Shown: positions 13,092-25,360 of the stretch, in pieces
Position numbering within the stretch: position 1 is the stretch's first letter
Layout of the letters: every line of letters begins with the position of its first letter
Source: Tetrahymena thermophila SB210
Lineage: Eukaryota > Ciliophora > Oligohymenophorea > Hymenostomatida > Tetrahymenidae
Direction of reading: 5' to 3'
Assembly: GCF_000189635.1 (NCBI RefSeq)
Contig: NW_002476341.1
Span: 114,895-178,894 of the forward strand
DNA length: 64,000 bases
Program-made: the position numbers and the translations under genes
The notes under the pieces: model-generated
The model's database searches: none
Told to the model about the DNA's origin: nothing
Seen by the model: the letters and a program-made list of their open reading frames with translations, nothing else

Positions 13092-13459
13092 ATGAGTGGA
13101 CGGCAGACATCAGAGATTACCTTAGCTAACTCATTTATAAAACTTAAAATAAAGATTATGAGTCCACAGAAAACTAAGGTAAAAATGGTTATCAGAACAC
13201 CAAAAAGACTATAAATAAAAAATTGTTTTCGTCCACTACTAATTTTAAAATTAATTTATGAAAAAAATTGTTCATAAAGCAAAGTTATCTTCAAAAGTTA
13301 AAAATATTTCATTAATCAAGCGATTTATTATATAGATTTGTTCTATTATATAGTAAGGTAAGAAAAGTAAAAGTAAGTATTAAATGATGAATTTTTAAAG
13401 ATTTATTCTATTAAAATTTATTATTACAGAAAATCCATATTTTTTAAAAGCTAATTGTG
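13092..13459 (+). pseudogene. MSGRQT reading frame at the duplication start, copy 1
   Basis: An open frame of about 120 codons under the ciliate code, starting MSGRQTSEITLANSF. Only the first ~29 codons are conserved with the second copy at 25172. After the AAG just before GTAAAA/GTAATA the two copies go out of frame with each other. Either the first 29 codons are a real exon with a donor there, or this is a relic carried along by the duplication. No function recognised. Confidence 0.25.
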
Positions 13460-15033
13460 ATGATTGCTATGTGTTTTAAAAAAATGATTTTTTAAATCCT
13501 TATTTCTGATTATTTTACATTTTTAAATCATTCAAATATGGATGGATATTAATAATATAAAATAAAATTAATTAAAAACTTATATTCTATAGATATGAGG
13601 TATTCAATTTTATTGAATATTTGAAATTTGTAAAAATTAATTATAATTCAGATATAAGTTATTATAAATAATCTTAAAGCTATGAAATATATATGATACT
13701 AGTGATAATTGATAAATAATATATCAAAATACTATTTTTAGTTTTGCTGATTAAAAATTGAAGATCTTAATTAATTAATTAATAGTATTCAACAGTATTT
13801 GTATTTAATAAAATGAAGATATATTTAATTTATTAATGAAATCTTGCCTTTTTGATTTGCAGATTTCTTAAGAAATCTGATTAATTATATTTTTAATTTA
13901 TAATAAATATAAATGATTACAATTCCACTACTTTATGATAGATACTTTCATTGTGTTAGCTTATAGTGATATACATACGCTAACCTATTATAATTATAAA
14001 AAAGAAAAAGAATAATATTATTCTTAATAAAAGCTTTCATATAATTTTATATTCGTAAATTTCCCAAAACCATAAACTTATCATCAAAATACATTTTTAA
14101 AAATGTTAATATTTGACGCCATTTTTCATTTAAAAAGTATTTTAAATAATTTTTCAGAGAGAAAAAATGTTCTAAACTTTAGAATAAAATATTTTTAAAA
14201 AATATATGCAAATATATAAAATATTTCTTATTATTATAGTCAATTTATAAACTATAGTGTAATGCATAATAAAAACAACATTATTAGCTCTTAATATATT
14301 ACCAAAATAAATAAATGGAAGATGATGAACATAATCAGTTTAATTTTAATAAAATAAATTAATTCTTATAGTATTTTAAAGGAAAATATTTATTTATGAG
14401 TTAAAAAATATTTTAAATAATGCAAGTATTTTTAATATCTAAATTATATTTTTATTTAAAATAGCGATTCATTCCATTTCCGCCATTTTTTATGGATTAT
14501 TTTTAGGCCATTTTGTGTGGCTAAATAAACTTGTTTGTATTTTAATATTTAATATTTTCTCATTATAATAAATGTATTTTCATAAATTATAATTTTTTTA
14601 TATTATGTAGAATTTTTTTAAAAATATTAACTACTTTTAACTATACGCTTGTTGATTATAAACGTATACCATATTGAATTTAATTCCTTTTGATTTAGAT
14701 ATATATTAAAGAACTTTTATTTATTTACTTACTTTATTTTCTTTTATTCAATTATAATAAAGATATAAGATATGGCAAGCTGATTTAATTTACTTTTTGG
14801 AAAAACGATGAGCTTAACTATTATTCGCAGATTTTAATAAATGAGATAAACAAGGTAGGTGTCAAAGTTAGTAGAATATTTGACTTTAAATACAGTGGAT
14901 TTATTTGAAATCTCTATAATATTAATTAAGAAAAGGTAATAACTATTATCAAAAACTATTAAAGTTCAGCAAAAAAACTACTAGCTAGTAAGCAAGCAAA
15001 AATCAACAGTCAACAACAAACCATTAAAGGAAA
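13460..15033. other. Upstream region of kinase-LRR copy 1
   Basis: About 1.5 kb without a supported gene. It is conserved with 25400-27095 despite its extreme AT content, so it was copied as part of the unit and probably includes the promoter and 5' leader. A slightly GC-richer strip at 14770-14890 (ATGGCAAGCTGATTTAATTTAC and following) is the best conserved part and may be transcribed leader. Confidence 0.4.
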
Positions 15034-18000
15034 ATGTAGCAAAGAATCGAGGAAATTGCAAAAAAGACCTAGGGTTGCAGTATCGATAATCAAAGAATCT
15101 TTATGTTCTTCTAACAGCTTAGGAAGTAGCAGAAACATTACAATGATTTTGAATATTTGGGAAATGGATCATTTGCTTTAGTAATCAAAGCTTTTAACAA
15201 GAATTCTCAAAGATAAGTTGCACTAAAAATTGTTCTATGCAACTAAAATGAACCTAGCGAGGAGGAGTCTGTTTTGAAGGAGTACAATTTACTTTTGAAG
15301 ATTAAGAATTGTCCATACCTTGTCGACGTCTACAATCATTTCTATGTCTATGAAGAAAAAATCATAATCGAAGATTCAGATGATGAAGAATAAATAGCTG
15401 AAAAACCTAAAAAGCAAAATGAAAAATTGAAGTCCTTCTTAGTCTTAGAACTCGAATTTTGCAAGAGTAAAGATTATTTTGCCATTTTATATTTAAATTT
15501 TAACAAAAAAGTAGATCCAAAAGCAGATTACTATGAATAATATCATTCAGTTTAAACGTATGATTAAATTTCAACTTTATGATAATAAACTCCATTTTAA
15601 GCGTACCAATTTAAAGGGATTAGAGTGTTTACCTAAATTTTAAAGGTACGCTCAAATATTCTGATGTTAAATGAAGACTTTATTGATAATTTTGATTATT
15701 AAGCATTTAGATAAATTCATCATAATAATCAAATTAATGAATAATGAATGAAAATAGAAAGGAAAGATGTTTTACTTTTTCTTGTTTTTCAAATCAACTA
15801 ATTTATATATTGATTGACTTTGATATCAAGATATTTTTCTTAAATCAATTAATTAACAAAATAAATGAATATACCTTATTCATTTATTTATTTCATCTCT
15901 TTAGTTATCATATATCATGAATGAATTTCATTCAAAAATAATATGAAAATTTAATAAGGTGATTCATTCATTTTTACATAAAATTTGCATCCTTCATTCC
16001 ACTTAATACTGACATATGTACTATCATTTCCTTTAACAGATATTTTATTTATTTTACTTAAGATTCATTCATTTTACAAAAATTTTATCATGGATCTTAT
16101 TTCATTCATTTTGATGAATTTTTTCTAACTAATTTTTGCAATAAAAATCTTAATTTATTTTGATGAATTTACTAAATATTTTTAAATTTTATTTTTATCA
16201 AACAAAACTATCAATATTGTCATCATACATCTAAATAAAGGATATTTTATTTAACATTATTTATATTTATATTTTTTATCATCCCTTTATATTTTTGATA
16301 TGCGCAAATATTTTTTAATTAATAATAAATAAATTTATGGCAAATATAATATTTATTCATTATTAATCATATAAAACAAAATAAATTGAATTTTATAATA
16401 AATTATTTAGATTATGCAATTACTAATTAACAAAATGAGAAATAAATAATAAATTTAAGCAATATTTAAAAGAATTATAACAATTAAATAAAATAAACAC
16501 CTTTTTATGTTTTTATTTAACAAGGAAGAGATAAAAATAAGAAAATTTACAATATTAAAGGCAAAACCCAAATAAAAATATTATTTTAAAAAGCTTTAAG
16601 ATAAGCTTGATTTTATTATTAAATATATAAAAATAGAACAAAATTTATCATTTTTTCTAAATATTTTTATATTTTAAAAATAAATATTTATAAATAATCA
16701 TATTATTTACATCCATTTTAAATTTAAATAGCAAATTTAGCAGATTACTTCAGATATTGTAGACATTAGAAATAATATCCTGATAAGTAAATGAAAGAAA
16801 TCCTAGCTATTCAAATTCTTGATGGAATATCCTTCCTCCATTAGAAATCGTTCCTACATCGAGATATCAAACCAAACAACATCCTTCTTTAGTTTGATAA
16901 CTAAAACAATCCGATTATCAAGATTTGTAAATATTTTTTATTTAAATTTACATATTTTAAAGAAGATACTCTACTCTTAATTAAAAAATTCAAAATAGAA
17001 ATAAATAATTTTTAATAATTTAAGATTTTATTGATTTTAATTAAAAATTATTAAATTTTAAACAAAAAAATTAAATAAAACATGAGGAAATGTAAATTTA
17101 TATTTCTATCTCTGAATAAAAATTTTAAATAAACTTTATCAATAGCTTATTTAAAGAAAGAAAAATTTAGAAATTTTCTTAAAAATAATATTTTTTCTCG
17201 ATTTTAGATCGAGAGTTAACAAAATCAATAATAATATTTCTTAAAATTTTATGATTTTATATTTGATTAAATAAAAAAGATTAGTTTTATTTAAATCTCC
17301 CTAAAATAATTTTTAATATGAAAGCTTGATTATTATAAGGTCTCTAACATTGCAAATATACTTTTTATTTTAAGAAATCAATAATATAAATCTTAATAAA
17401 ATAATATTTTATAGGTGATTTAGCTTTTGCTTCATTCATATCTCCAAGCCAATCATAGATCCACACTAAACAGGTAAGTTAATTCTTTAAGTTTTTTTAT
17501 AATCTAAAAGAAAAATATAAAAATTAGAAAGGAACTAGAGAATATATGCCTCCAGAATTATAGTCAGACATATGGAGAAAAGAAGTAAACTTTTTTTATT
17601 TTAATAGTGATTAAAAAAAACATTTTTAAAGAGTGACTTATTCTAAGTTGGGATAGTTCTATTAGAACTTGATAACATTGAAAAATTCGATTTCTTGAAG
17701 ACAACAGATGATGAAAGGTATGCTCTAAGAAATGGTTAAATATTCCCAACTTATTTTCTTGACAGAAAATCTAACATTTTCTAAATTGCTTAAACATTCT
17801 TGAATCCTAACTTTAAAGAACGTTAATCTGCATAAAAGTTTCTTGAATAGCTTCTATGGAAAGATCCTTAATATCAAAACATTGAATTGAGTTCTATCAT
17901 CATTATGGTAATAATTAATCTTATTTCATCACTTAGAAATTAAAAAAAGGAATGTTTTAAGATTTGAGACATTAAAAACTTGTTAATAAATAATTCATTT

Positions 18001-21000
18001 AAACTAATCTTCTAATTTTAAGTTTTTAAACAGTTTTATTAACTTTTAATTTAACTTCTTTTAATATTTAAATGGTATATTTAGCATTTTATAACTTAAA
18101 AAATAAATAAAAATTTATCAATTTTGTAATAATTTAAAATATTAATTTTAACTTATCAGCCATAATTAGGGAAGAAAGTACATGAAATACTAAATACTAA
18201 TTCTCAGTAAGCATAAGGTTTGAATGCAAGTTAAAATATTCAAGAATCTATGTTGAAAGTAATTAATTTGTTTCTCAAAAAATATAAATAATTGGTTCAA
18301 AATTTAATTGCTGAATTTCTTCAGAAGCTAAATTTTTTATCTATCATAAATCTAATTAGTTTCTTTAGATTATATAAATTTATCATTTTTAAAGAAATTA
18401 ATTAAAATATTACAAAATATATTTATCTATCTACCTATCTGCTTTAAAAATTATTAAGATTAAAGATTTAAATTTTATTTTAAAAAAAGTCTTAAATCAT
18501 GCACAAGGTAAGCTAGATCAATTAATAAAGTTAAATCAGTTAGATTCAAAATTCTGTTTAAGCCATGTCATTATCTTAGATTTATAATGTAGAAAATATT
18601 TTATAAATTTATGAATTATATTTTTATTGCTTTTTCAAAATTAGGATTAAATTTAGAGCTTGCTCAATGATTACTAAAACAAGATAAAAATTAAAAAAAT
18701 TTTTACAGAAGATGAATTGAAAAAAGCAATGCTCTAACTGTTTAACAAACAAAATTATAGTAAGAGCTTTTATCTTATTAGCCAAGGAGGGAAAGGACTT
18801 ATCATTGGTGCATATAATTTAAAAGATAAAAGAGATTGTGTACTTAAAATATAAAAAGTTTAATCAAAATCTCGTATTATAAAAGAAATCAGCATTCTTA
18901 AATGCTGTCAAATGCCTTTAATTGTAAAATTATATGATTTCTTTTATCTTAATGTTGTTTAAAAGGAGGATTTCGTAGTCTACGAGTTAGAAAAATGTGA
19001 TTGTAAATAAATAATTACTTTTTACTTTAATATAATAGGAAGAGTGTGGTCAAGATAGATTTTTTAAGGACCATGTTTTATAATTTTTTTTAATTAAGTT
19101 GATTGAAAAAAATTTATAATAATTGGTACTTTAAAAAATCTGTTTTGAACACACTTTTCCTATTGTATATTTTATTCTTAATTTTTGTTAAATTATATAT
19201 TTATTTATTGAATAGGTGACCTTAAGGCTTACTTAGAAAAAAAGTAAAATGATTAGCAATTCACTTAAGAAGTTAAAGAAGAAATTGCTATTTAAATGAT
19301 GGATTCTGTTAATTACATACATAAACATAATATCATCCACAGAGATATTAAGCCTTAAAATTTTTTAGTTTAAGAAAGCAATAGCTCTATCCCAGCAATC
19401 AAATTAAGTAATTATTCTCTTTATGCTATTAATTTGTCAATATTTTATTTAATTAAATTAAATTAATTTAATGTTATTTAAACATTTTAATAACTTAATT
19501 GTATTTTTATACATTTTAATTTGATTTTATCTATAATAAAATAATATTATTAATATATTTGTATTATTTAGCTTCATTTATCTTTTATTTTTATTCTTAG
19601 GTGACTTTGATGAAGCTGATTTTTTAAGATTAGATGAAGAGTATGGTTATGATTCTAATGGAAATTGGATTCTATAATAATATTTTGCACCTAATTGTGA
19701 TGGGGTAAATAAATAAAAATGAATTTAAAGTAAATTTTTATTATTTTGGTATAAGTGTGGAACATTTGGTTATTGGGCACCTGAGTAAATATATGAAAAG
19801 TAATCAACAATAGAAGTAAATTAATTAGATTAAAATTTTATTAGATTTGAATGAAATTTTTTTTATATTATTTAAAGTGTGATGTATTTAGTCTAGGAAT
19901 ATCTTTATCGTTGTTAGATAACTTTTAAAAATTATAACCAGTTTATCATTATGAATGTTTAAAAATTGGAAAATAATTTGTGGAACCTTTTGAACCTTAT
20001 AAGGGCTAACTAGATTTAATTAATAGACAAACTAAAATTTATTAGAAAGCAATTATGTACTCATTGGTTTATGATAAATACAAAAGAAAAGATTTGCCAT
20101 AAATTTTAGATAATTTCAAATAAAATTATTTTTCTAAAGAGATAAAATAAGTAAGAATAATCATTTTATGTTTTTCTAATTTTTTTAGAATATTTTAAAT
20201 TTTTTTAATTTAAGGCTATTATTTGACAGAAATAAGTTTATTTATTTATTTTTATTAAATTATTCGATTAGATTTCTTTAATTAATGATCATTAAATTGC
20301 TTAAATCAGTTTTAAGTAATTATATTAACTTTTTATTAATTATTAAATTTTTTTAAATTAAAATATTTGTGAAAATTGATTAGGCTTGTATTAAAATTAG
20401 TGCAAGACTTGTTTTTTAGTATTTCGATTTATATATGTTTTAATTTAATTTTTTCAAAAATAGAAAATTGTTTTTTAAAAATTTAAATTGTAATTAACTT
20501 TTGATTGTCAATAGTCAATGTGTTAATTTTTGATAATTCGATAAAATTTTCAAAACAAATTCAAAGAAACAAACAAACAAAAAAACATATTTTAATAATA
20601 TTTTTGAAGGGATAATAAGATTGGTGCAGAAGGAGCAAAACATATTGGAATGAGCTTAGAAAAGTGTCAAAATATCACTTCTTTGAATCTCAATCTATGG
20701 TAATTTTGTTAAATATTTATTTGATTAAGTTTGTTAGTTGAAGTTGTAAAATATGTAAGGCCGTAAAGAAGTAAATAAGTGATTAATTTGTTAAGCAAAA
20801 GATGCTTTTGATTATGAATGAATGAATGAATTCATTCAATCACTCATTTCTTCATTCAATCACTCATTTCTTCATTCAAATATCTTCTTTTTTTTTATTT
20901 AATTAATTACTTACATACTCATCCAGCTACTTATTTACTTACTTATTTTAATTTTCAATTTTATTATGATTTTCAAAACAAATTCAAAGAAACAAACAAA

Positions 21001-22573
21001 CAAAAAAACATATTTTAATAATATTTTTGAAGGGAAAATAGAATTGGTGCAGAAGGAGCAAAACATATTGGAATGAGCTTAGAAAAGTGTCAAAATATCA
21101 CTTCTTTGAATCTCAATGTTAGGTAATTTTGTTAAATATTTATTTGATTAAGTTTGTTAGTTGAAGTTTTAAAATATGTAAGGCCGTAAAGAAATAAATA
21201 AGTGATTAATTTGTTAAGCAAAAGATGCTTTTGATTATGAATGAATGAATTCATTCAATCACTCATTTCTTCATTCAAATATCTTCTTTTTTTTTATTTA
21301 ATTAATTACTTACATACTCATCCAGCTACTTATTTACTTACTTACTTATTTTAATTTTCAATTTTATTATGATTTTCAAAACAAATTCAAAGAAACAAAC
21401 AAACAAAAAAACATATTTTAATAATATTTTTGAAGGTACAATTACATTGGTGCAGAAGGAGCAAAACATATTGGAATGAGCTTAGAAAAGTGTCAAAATA
21501 TCACTTTTTTGAATCTCAATCTATGGTAATTTTGTTAAATATTTATTTGATTAAGTTTGTTAGTTGAAGTTGTAAAATATGTAAGGCCGTAAAGAAGTAA
21601 ATAAGTGATTAATTTGTTAAGCAAAAGATGCTTTTGATTATGAATGAATGAATGAATTCATTCAATCACTCATTTCTTCATTCAAATATCTTCTTTTTTT
21701 TTATTAAATTAATTACTTACATACTCATCCAGCTACTTATTTACTTACTTACTTACTTACTTATTTTAATTTTCAATTTTATTATGATTTTCAAAACAAA
21801 TTCAAAGAAACAAACAAACAAAAAAACATATTTTAATAATATTTTTGAAGGGAAAATAGAATTGGTGCAGAAGGAGCAAAACATATTGGAATGAGCTTAG
21901 AAAAGTGTCAAAATATCACTTCTTTGAATCTCAATCTATGGTAATTTTGTTAAATATTTATTTGATTAAGTTTGTTAGTTGAAGTTGTAAAATATGTAAG
22001 GCCGTAAAGAAATAAATAAGTGATTAATTTGTTAAGCAAAAGATGCTTTTGATTATGAATGAATTAATGAATTCATTCAATCACTCATTTCTTTATTCAA
22101 ATATCTTCTTTTTTTTTATTTAATTAATTACTTACATACTCATCCAGCTACTTATTTACTTACTTACTTACTTACTTACTTATTTTAATTTTCAATTTTA
22201 TTATGATTTTCAAAACAAATTCAAAGAAACAAACAAACAAAAAAACATATTTTAATAATATTTTTGAAGGTACAATTACATTGGTGCAGAAGGAGCAAAA
22301 CATATTGGAATGAGCTTAGAAAAGTGTCAAAATATCACTTCTTTGAATCTCAATCTATGGTAATTTTGTTAAATATTTATTTGATTAAGTTTGTTAGTTG
22401 AAGTTGTAAAATATGTAAGGCCGTAAAGAAGTAAATAAGTGATTAATTTGTAAAGCAAAAGATGCTTATGATTATGAATGAATGAATGAATTCATTCAAT
22501 CACTCATTTCTTCATTCAAATATCTTCTTTTTTTTTATTAAATTAATTACTTACATACTCATCCAGCTACTTA

Positions 22574-22621
<48 letters not shown>

Positions 22622-23419
22622 TTTTAATTTTCAATTTTATTATGATTTTCAAAACAAATTTAAAGAAACAAACAAACAAAAAAACATATTTTAATAATAT
22701 TTTTGAAGGTAAAATAACATTGGTGCAGAAGGAGCAAAACATATTGGAATGAGCTTAGAAAAGTGTCAAAATATCACTTCTTTGAATCTCAATGTTAGGT
22801 AATTTTGTTAAATATTTATTTGATTAAGTTTGTTAGTTGAAGTTGTAAAATATGTAAGGCCGTAATGAAGTAAATAAGTGATTAATTTGTTAAGCAAAAG
22901 ATGCTTTTGATTATGAATGAATGAATTCATTCAATCACTCATTTCTTCATTCAAATATCTTCTTTTTTTTTATTAAATTAATTACTTACATACTCATCCA
23001 GCTACTTATTTACTTAGTTACTTACTTATTTTAATTTTCAATTTTATTATGATTTTCAAAACAAATTCAAAGAAACAAACAAACAAAAAAACATATTTTA
23101 ATAATATTTTTGAAGGGGAAATGAAATTGGTGCAGAAGGAGCAAAACATATTGGAATGAGCTTAGAAAAGTGTCAAAATATCACTTCTTTGAATCTCAAT
23201 CTATGGTAATTTTGTTAAATATTTATTTGATTAAGTTTGTTAGTTGAAGTTGTAAAATATGTAAGGCCGTAAAGAAGTAAATAAGTGATTAATTTGTTAA
23301 GCAAAAGATGCTTTTGATTATGAATGAATGAATGAATTCATTCAATCACTCATTTCTTCATTCAAATATCTTCTTTTTTTTTATTAAATTAATTACTTAC
23401 ATACTCATCCAGCTACTTA

Positions 23420-23455
<36 letters not shown>

Positions 23456-24551
23456 TTTTAATTTTCAATTTTATTATGATTTTCAAAACAAATTCAAAGA
23501 AACAAACAAACAAAAAAACATATTTTAATAATATTTTTGAAGGGATAATAAGATTGGTGCAGAAGGAGCAAAACATATTGGAATGAGCTTAGAAAAGTGT
23601 CAAAATATCACTTCTTTGAATCTCAATCTATGGTAATTTTGTTAAATATTTATTTGATTAAGTTTGTTAGTTGAAGTTGTAAAATATGTAAGGCCGTAAA
23701 GAAGTAAATAAGTGATTAATTTGTTAAGCAAAAGATGCTTTTGATTATGAATGAATGAATGAATGAATTCATTCAATCACTCATTTCTTCATTCAAAACA
23801 TACTCATCCAGCTACTTATTAACTTACTTATTTTAATTTTCAATTTTATTATGATTTTCAAAACAAATTCAAAGAAACAAACAAACAAAAAAACATATTT
23901 TAATAATATTTTTGAAGGAATAATAAGATTGGTGCAGAAGGAGCAAAACATATTGGAATGAGCTTAGAAAAGTGTCAAAATATCACTTCTTTGAATCTCT
24001 ATCTATCGTAATTTTGTTAAATATTTATTTGATTAAGTTTGTTAGTTGAAGTTGTAAAATATGTAAGGCCGTAAAGAAGTAAATAAGTGATTAATTTGTA
24101 AAGCAAAAGATGCTTTTGATTATGAATGAATGAATGAATTCATTCAATCACTCATTTCTTCATTCAAATATCTTCTTTTTTTTTATTTAATTAATTACTT
24201 ACATACTCATCCAGCTACTTATTTACTTACTTACTTACTTATTTTAATTTTCAATTTTATTATGATTTTCAAAACAAATTCAAAGAAACAAACAAACAAA
24301 AAAACATATTTTAATAAAATTTTTAAAGCTACAATAACATTGGTGCAGAAGGAGCAAAACATATTGGAATGAGCTTAGAAAAGTGTCAAAATATCACTTC
24401 TTTGAATCTCAATATATCGTAATTTTGTTAAATATTTATTTGATTAAGTTTGTTAGTTGAAGTTGTAAAATATGTAAGGCCGTAAAGAAGTAAATAAGTG
24501 ATTAATTTGTTAAGCAAAAGATGCTTTTGATTATGAAAAAATAGGAAATGA
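15034..24551 (+). CDS. Dual protein kinase plus leucine-rich repeat protein, copy 1 (3' end truncated)
   Basis: Exon 1 (15034-15466) encodes a kinase N-lobe: glycine loop YLGNGSFALV, VALKIV lysine, hinge FLVLELEF. After a 1,265-bp intron come NLADYFRY and the catalytic loop HRDIKPNN (~16857), then DLA in place of DFG, and GTREYMPPE. A short linker leads to a second kinase: loop QGGKGLIIGA, CVLKIQ, IIHRDIKPQN (19336-19365), DFD in place of DFG, and GTFGYWAPE. Both kinases keep the ATP lysine and catalytic aspartate. The coding exons between the two kinases stay in frame, so I read one gene. Ten 90-nt LRR exons follow (20610-24418). The terminal exon found in copy 2 is missing. The frame ends either by retention of the last intron (TGA 24441) or by splicing to AG at 24544 and TGA 24549-24551. 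Likely a signalling kinase with a protein-binding LRR tail. No membrane span or signal peptide was seen. Confidence 0.8.
15467..16731 (+). other. Long first intron of kinase-LRR copy 1
   Basis: At 1,265 bp this intron is much longer than the others in the window. Donor GTAAAG follows ...LELEFCK; acceptor AAATAG precedes the exon starting NLADYF. Reading straight through the donor stays open for about 38 codons to TGA 15580-15582, and this is conserved in copy 2. The 3' part is rich in TTCATT words and otherwise featureless. Confidence 0.7.
19029..19172. repeat. Intronic inverted repeat, ~60-bp arms, copy 1
   Basis: The left arm begins ATATAATAGGAAGAGTGTGG and the right arm ends CACACTTTTCCTATTGTATA. 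Internal blocks such as AGATTTTTTAA are matched by TTAAAAAATCT. Only a few bases separate the arms. It fills most of the intron between the exons ending ELEKCD and starting DLKAYLEKK. It may be a small foldback (MITE-like) element or an intron hairpin that brings the splice sites together. Both copies of the gene carry it, so it predates the 12-kb duplication. Confidence 0.8.
20610..24535 (+). repeat. Array of ten near-identical LRR exon cassettes
   Basis: Ten 90-nt exons start at 20610, 21033, 21436, 21851, 22270, 22709, 23116, 23543, 23918 and 24329. The period is 375-439 bp. Each encodes xNxIGAEGAKHIGMSLEKC then QNITSLNLNL and one variable residue. Introns are almost identical between units, differing mainly in the number of GAAT and CTTA tetranucleotides. 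A palindrome (GAATGAATTCATTC) recurs in most introns; the ninth unit's preceding intron lacks the TCTTCTTTTTTT block. Variation lies mostly in the codons next to the exon borders. Confidence 0.95.
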
Positions 24552-25127
24552 AGTGCACGGCGTCAGATCAAAATTTTATTCCAAAAACCTTAAAATTTTT
24601 GAAAAATTGTAAAAAAGTAGAAAAGTAGAAAAGTAGAAAAGTTCCAATAAAAAATAATGGGATATATGGTATATATAATATGATTTTTTAAAAATTATTT
24701 TCAATTTGGAAAGTCTGATTAGATGAGTGTGATTATATGGATAATTGAGATAAAAAATATTTAATTTTTTTATTGTGAAATTAGTACGATTTTCCATATC
24801 TATATCTGTGACAAAATATCCCGGATGTTAAGTTCTCTATTGATAAATATAATAACATTTTTATCCTAAATTTGATGATATTATAAAATAGATTGATTGA
24901 TAATTCATTTTATTGTATTTTTTATTTTTTAAAAAGTCTGAAAACTTTTAAATGCGAAAATAATGTAAATCATCATTTTTATGTGAATAAAGATCAATCA
25001 ATTACCCAATTAATAACACTAAATTGCTTATGGAAATAAAAAATTTTATATGGATTAAAACAAAATATATAAAGAATTTATTAAAATAATATATTTATAA
25101 TCGAATATTATTAATATAAATAAAAAC
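24552..25127. other. Spacer between the two duplicated units
   Basis: About 575 bases unrelated to the repeat. It starts with a GC-richer strip (GAAGTGCACGGCGTCAGATC) and a short AAAGTAG tandem at 24612-24640, then A/T-rich sequence. No gene is supported. The join at 24535/24536 is where the LRR intron sequence stops abruptly. Confidence 0.6.
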
Positions 25128-25171
25128 ATTTCTAAAATTTTGAATTTAAAAAATAGGAAGTAAATTAGAAT

Positions 25172-25360
25172 ATGAGTGGAAGGCAGACATTAGAGGTTAC
25201 CTTAGCTAACTCATTTATAAAACTTAAAAGAAAAATTATGAATCCACAGATAACCAAGGTAATATGGCTATCAGAATACCAAAAAGACAAAAATAATAGA
25301 TTGTCCTCATCCTCTACTAGTTTTAAAATTAATTTATGGAAAATTTGTTCATTTATCTAA
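25172..25360 (+). pseudogene. MSGRQT reading frame at the duplication start, copy 2
   Basis: The first 29 codons match the frame at 13092 (MSGRQTLEVTLANSF). After a GTAATA that could be a donor, the frame differs from copy 1. The segment resembles a short exon or a relic. No function recognised. Confidence 0.25.

Larger units (their letters stand above)
13044..24535. repeat. Copy 1 of a ~12-kb tandem segmental duplication
   Basis: From about 13044 the sequence matches 25128 onward at high identity with small indels: the MSGRQT reading frame, about 2 kb of upstream sequence, all kinase exons and introns, and the start of the LRR cassettes. The match ends inside an LRR intron at about 24535, where copy 1 breaks into unrelated sequence. 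Copy 2 continues to a proper terminal exon. Confidence 0.9.

Noticed and set aside
17564-17749. Minus-strand open frame with a peptide resembling an M16 zinc motif (HFLEHTFHH)
   Set aside because: It is antisense to kinase-1 exons of the dual-kinase gene, which are supported by conserved motifs and the second copy; the resemblance is chance.
20820-20880. Possible CRISPR-like array from regularly spaced ~400-bp units
   Set aside because: Units are eukaryotic exon-intron cassettes with coding exons and splice sites, not short repeats with unique spacers.
21652-24372. Series of 80-90 codon plus-strand frames starting MNSFNHSF
   Set aside because: They run through LRR introns and out of frame into the LRR exons. 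They recur only because the cassette is repeated, and their composition is intron-like.
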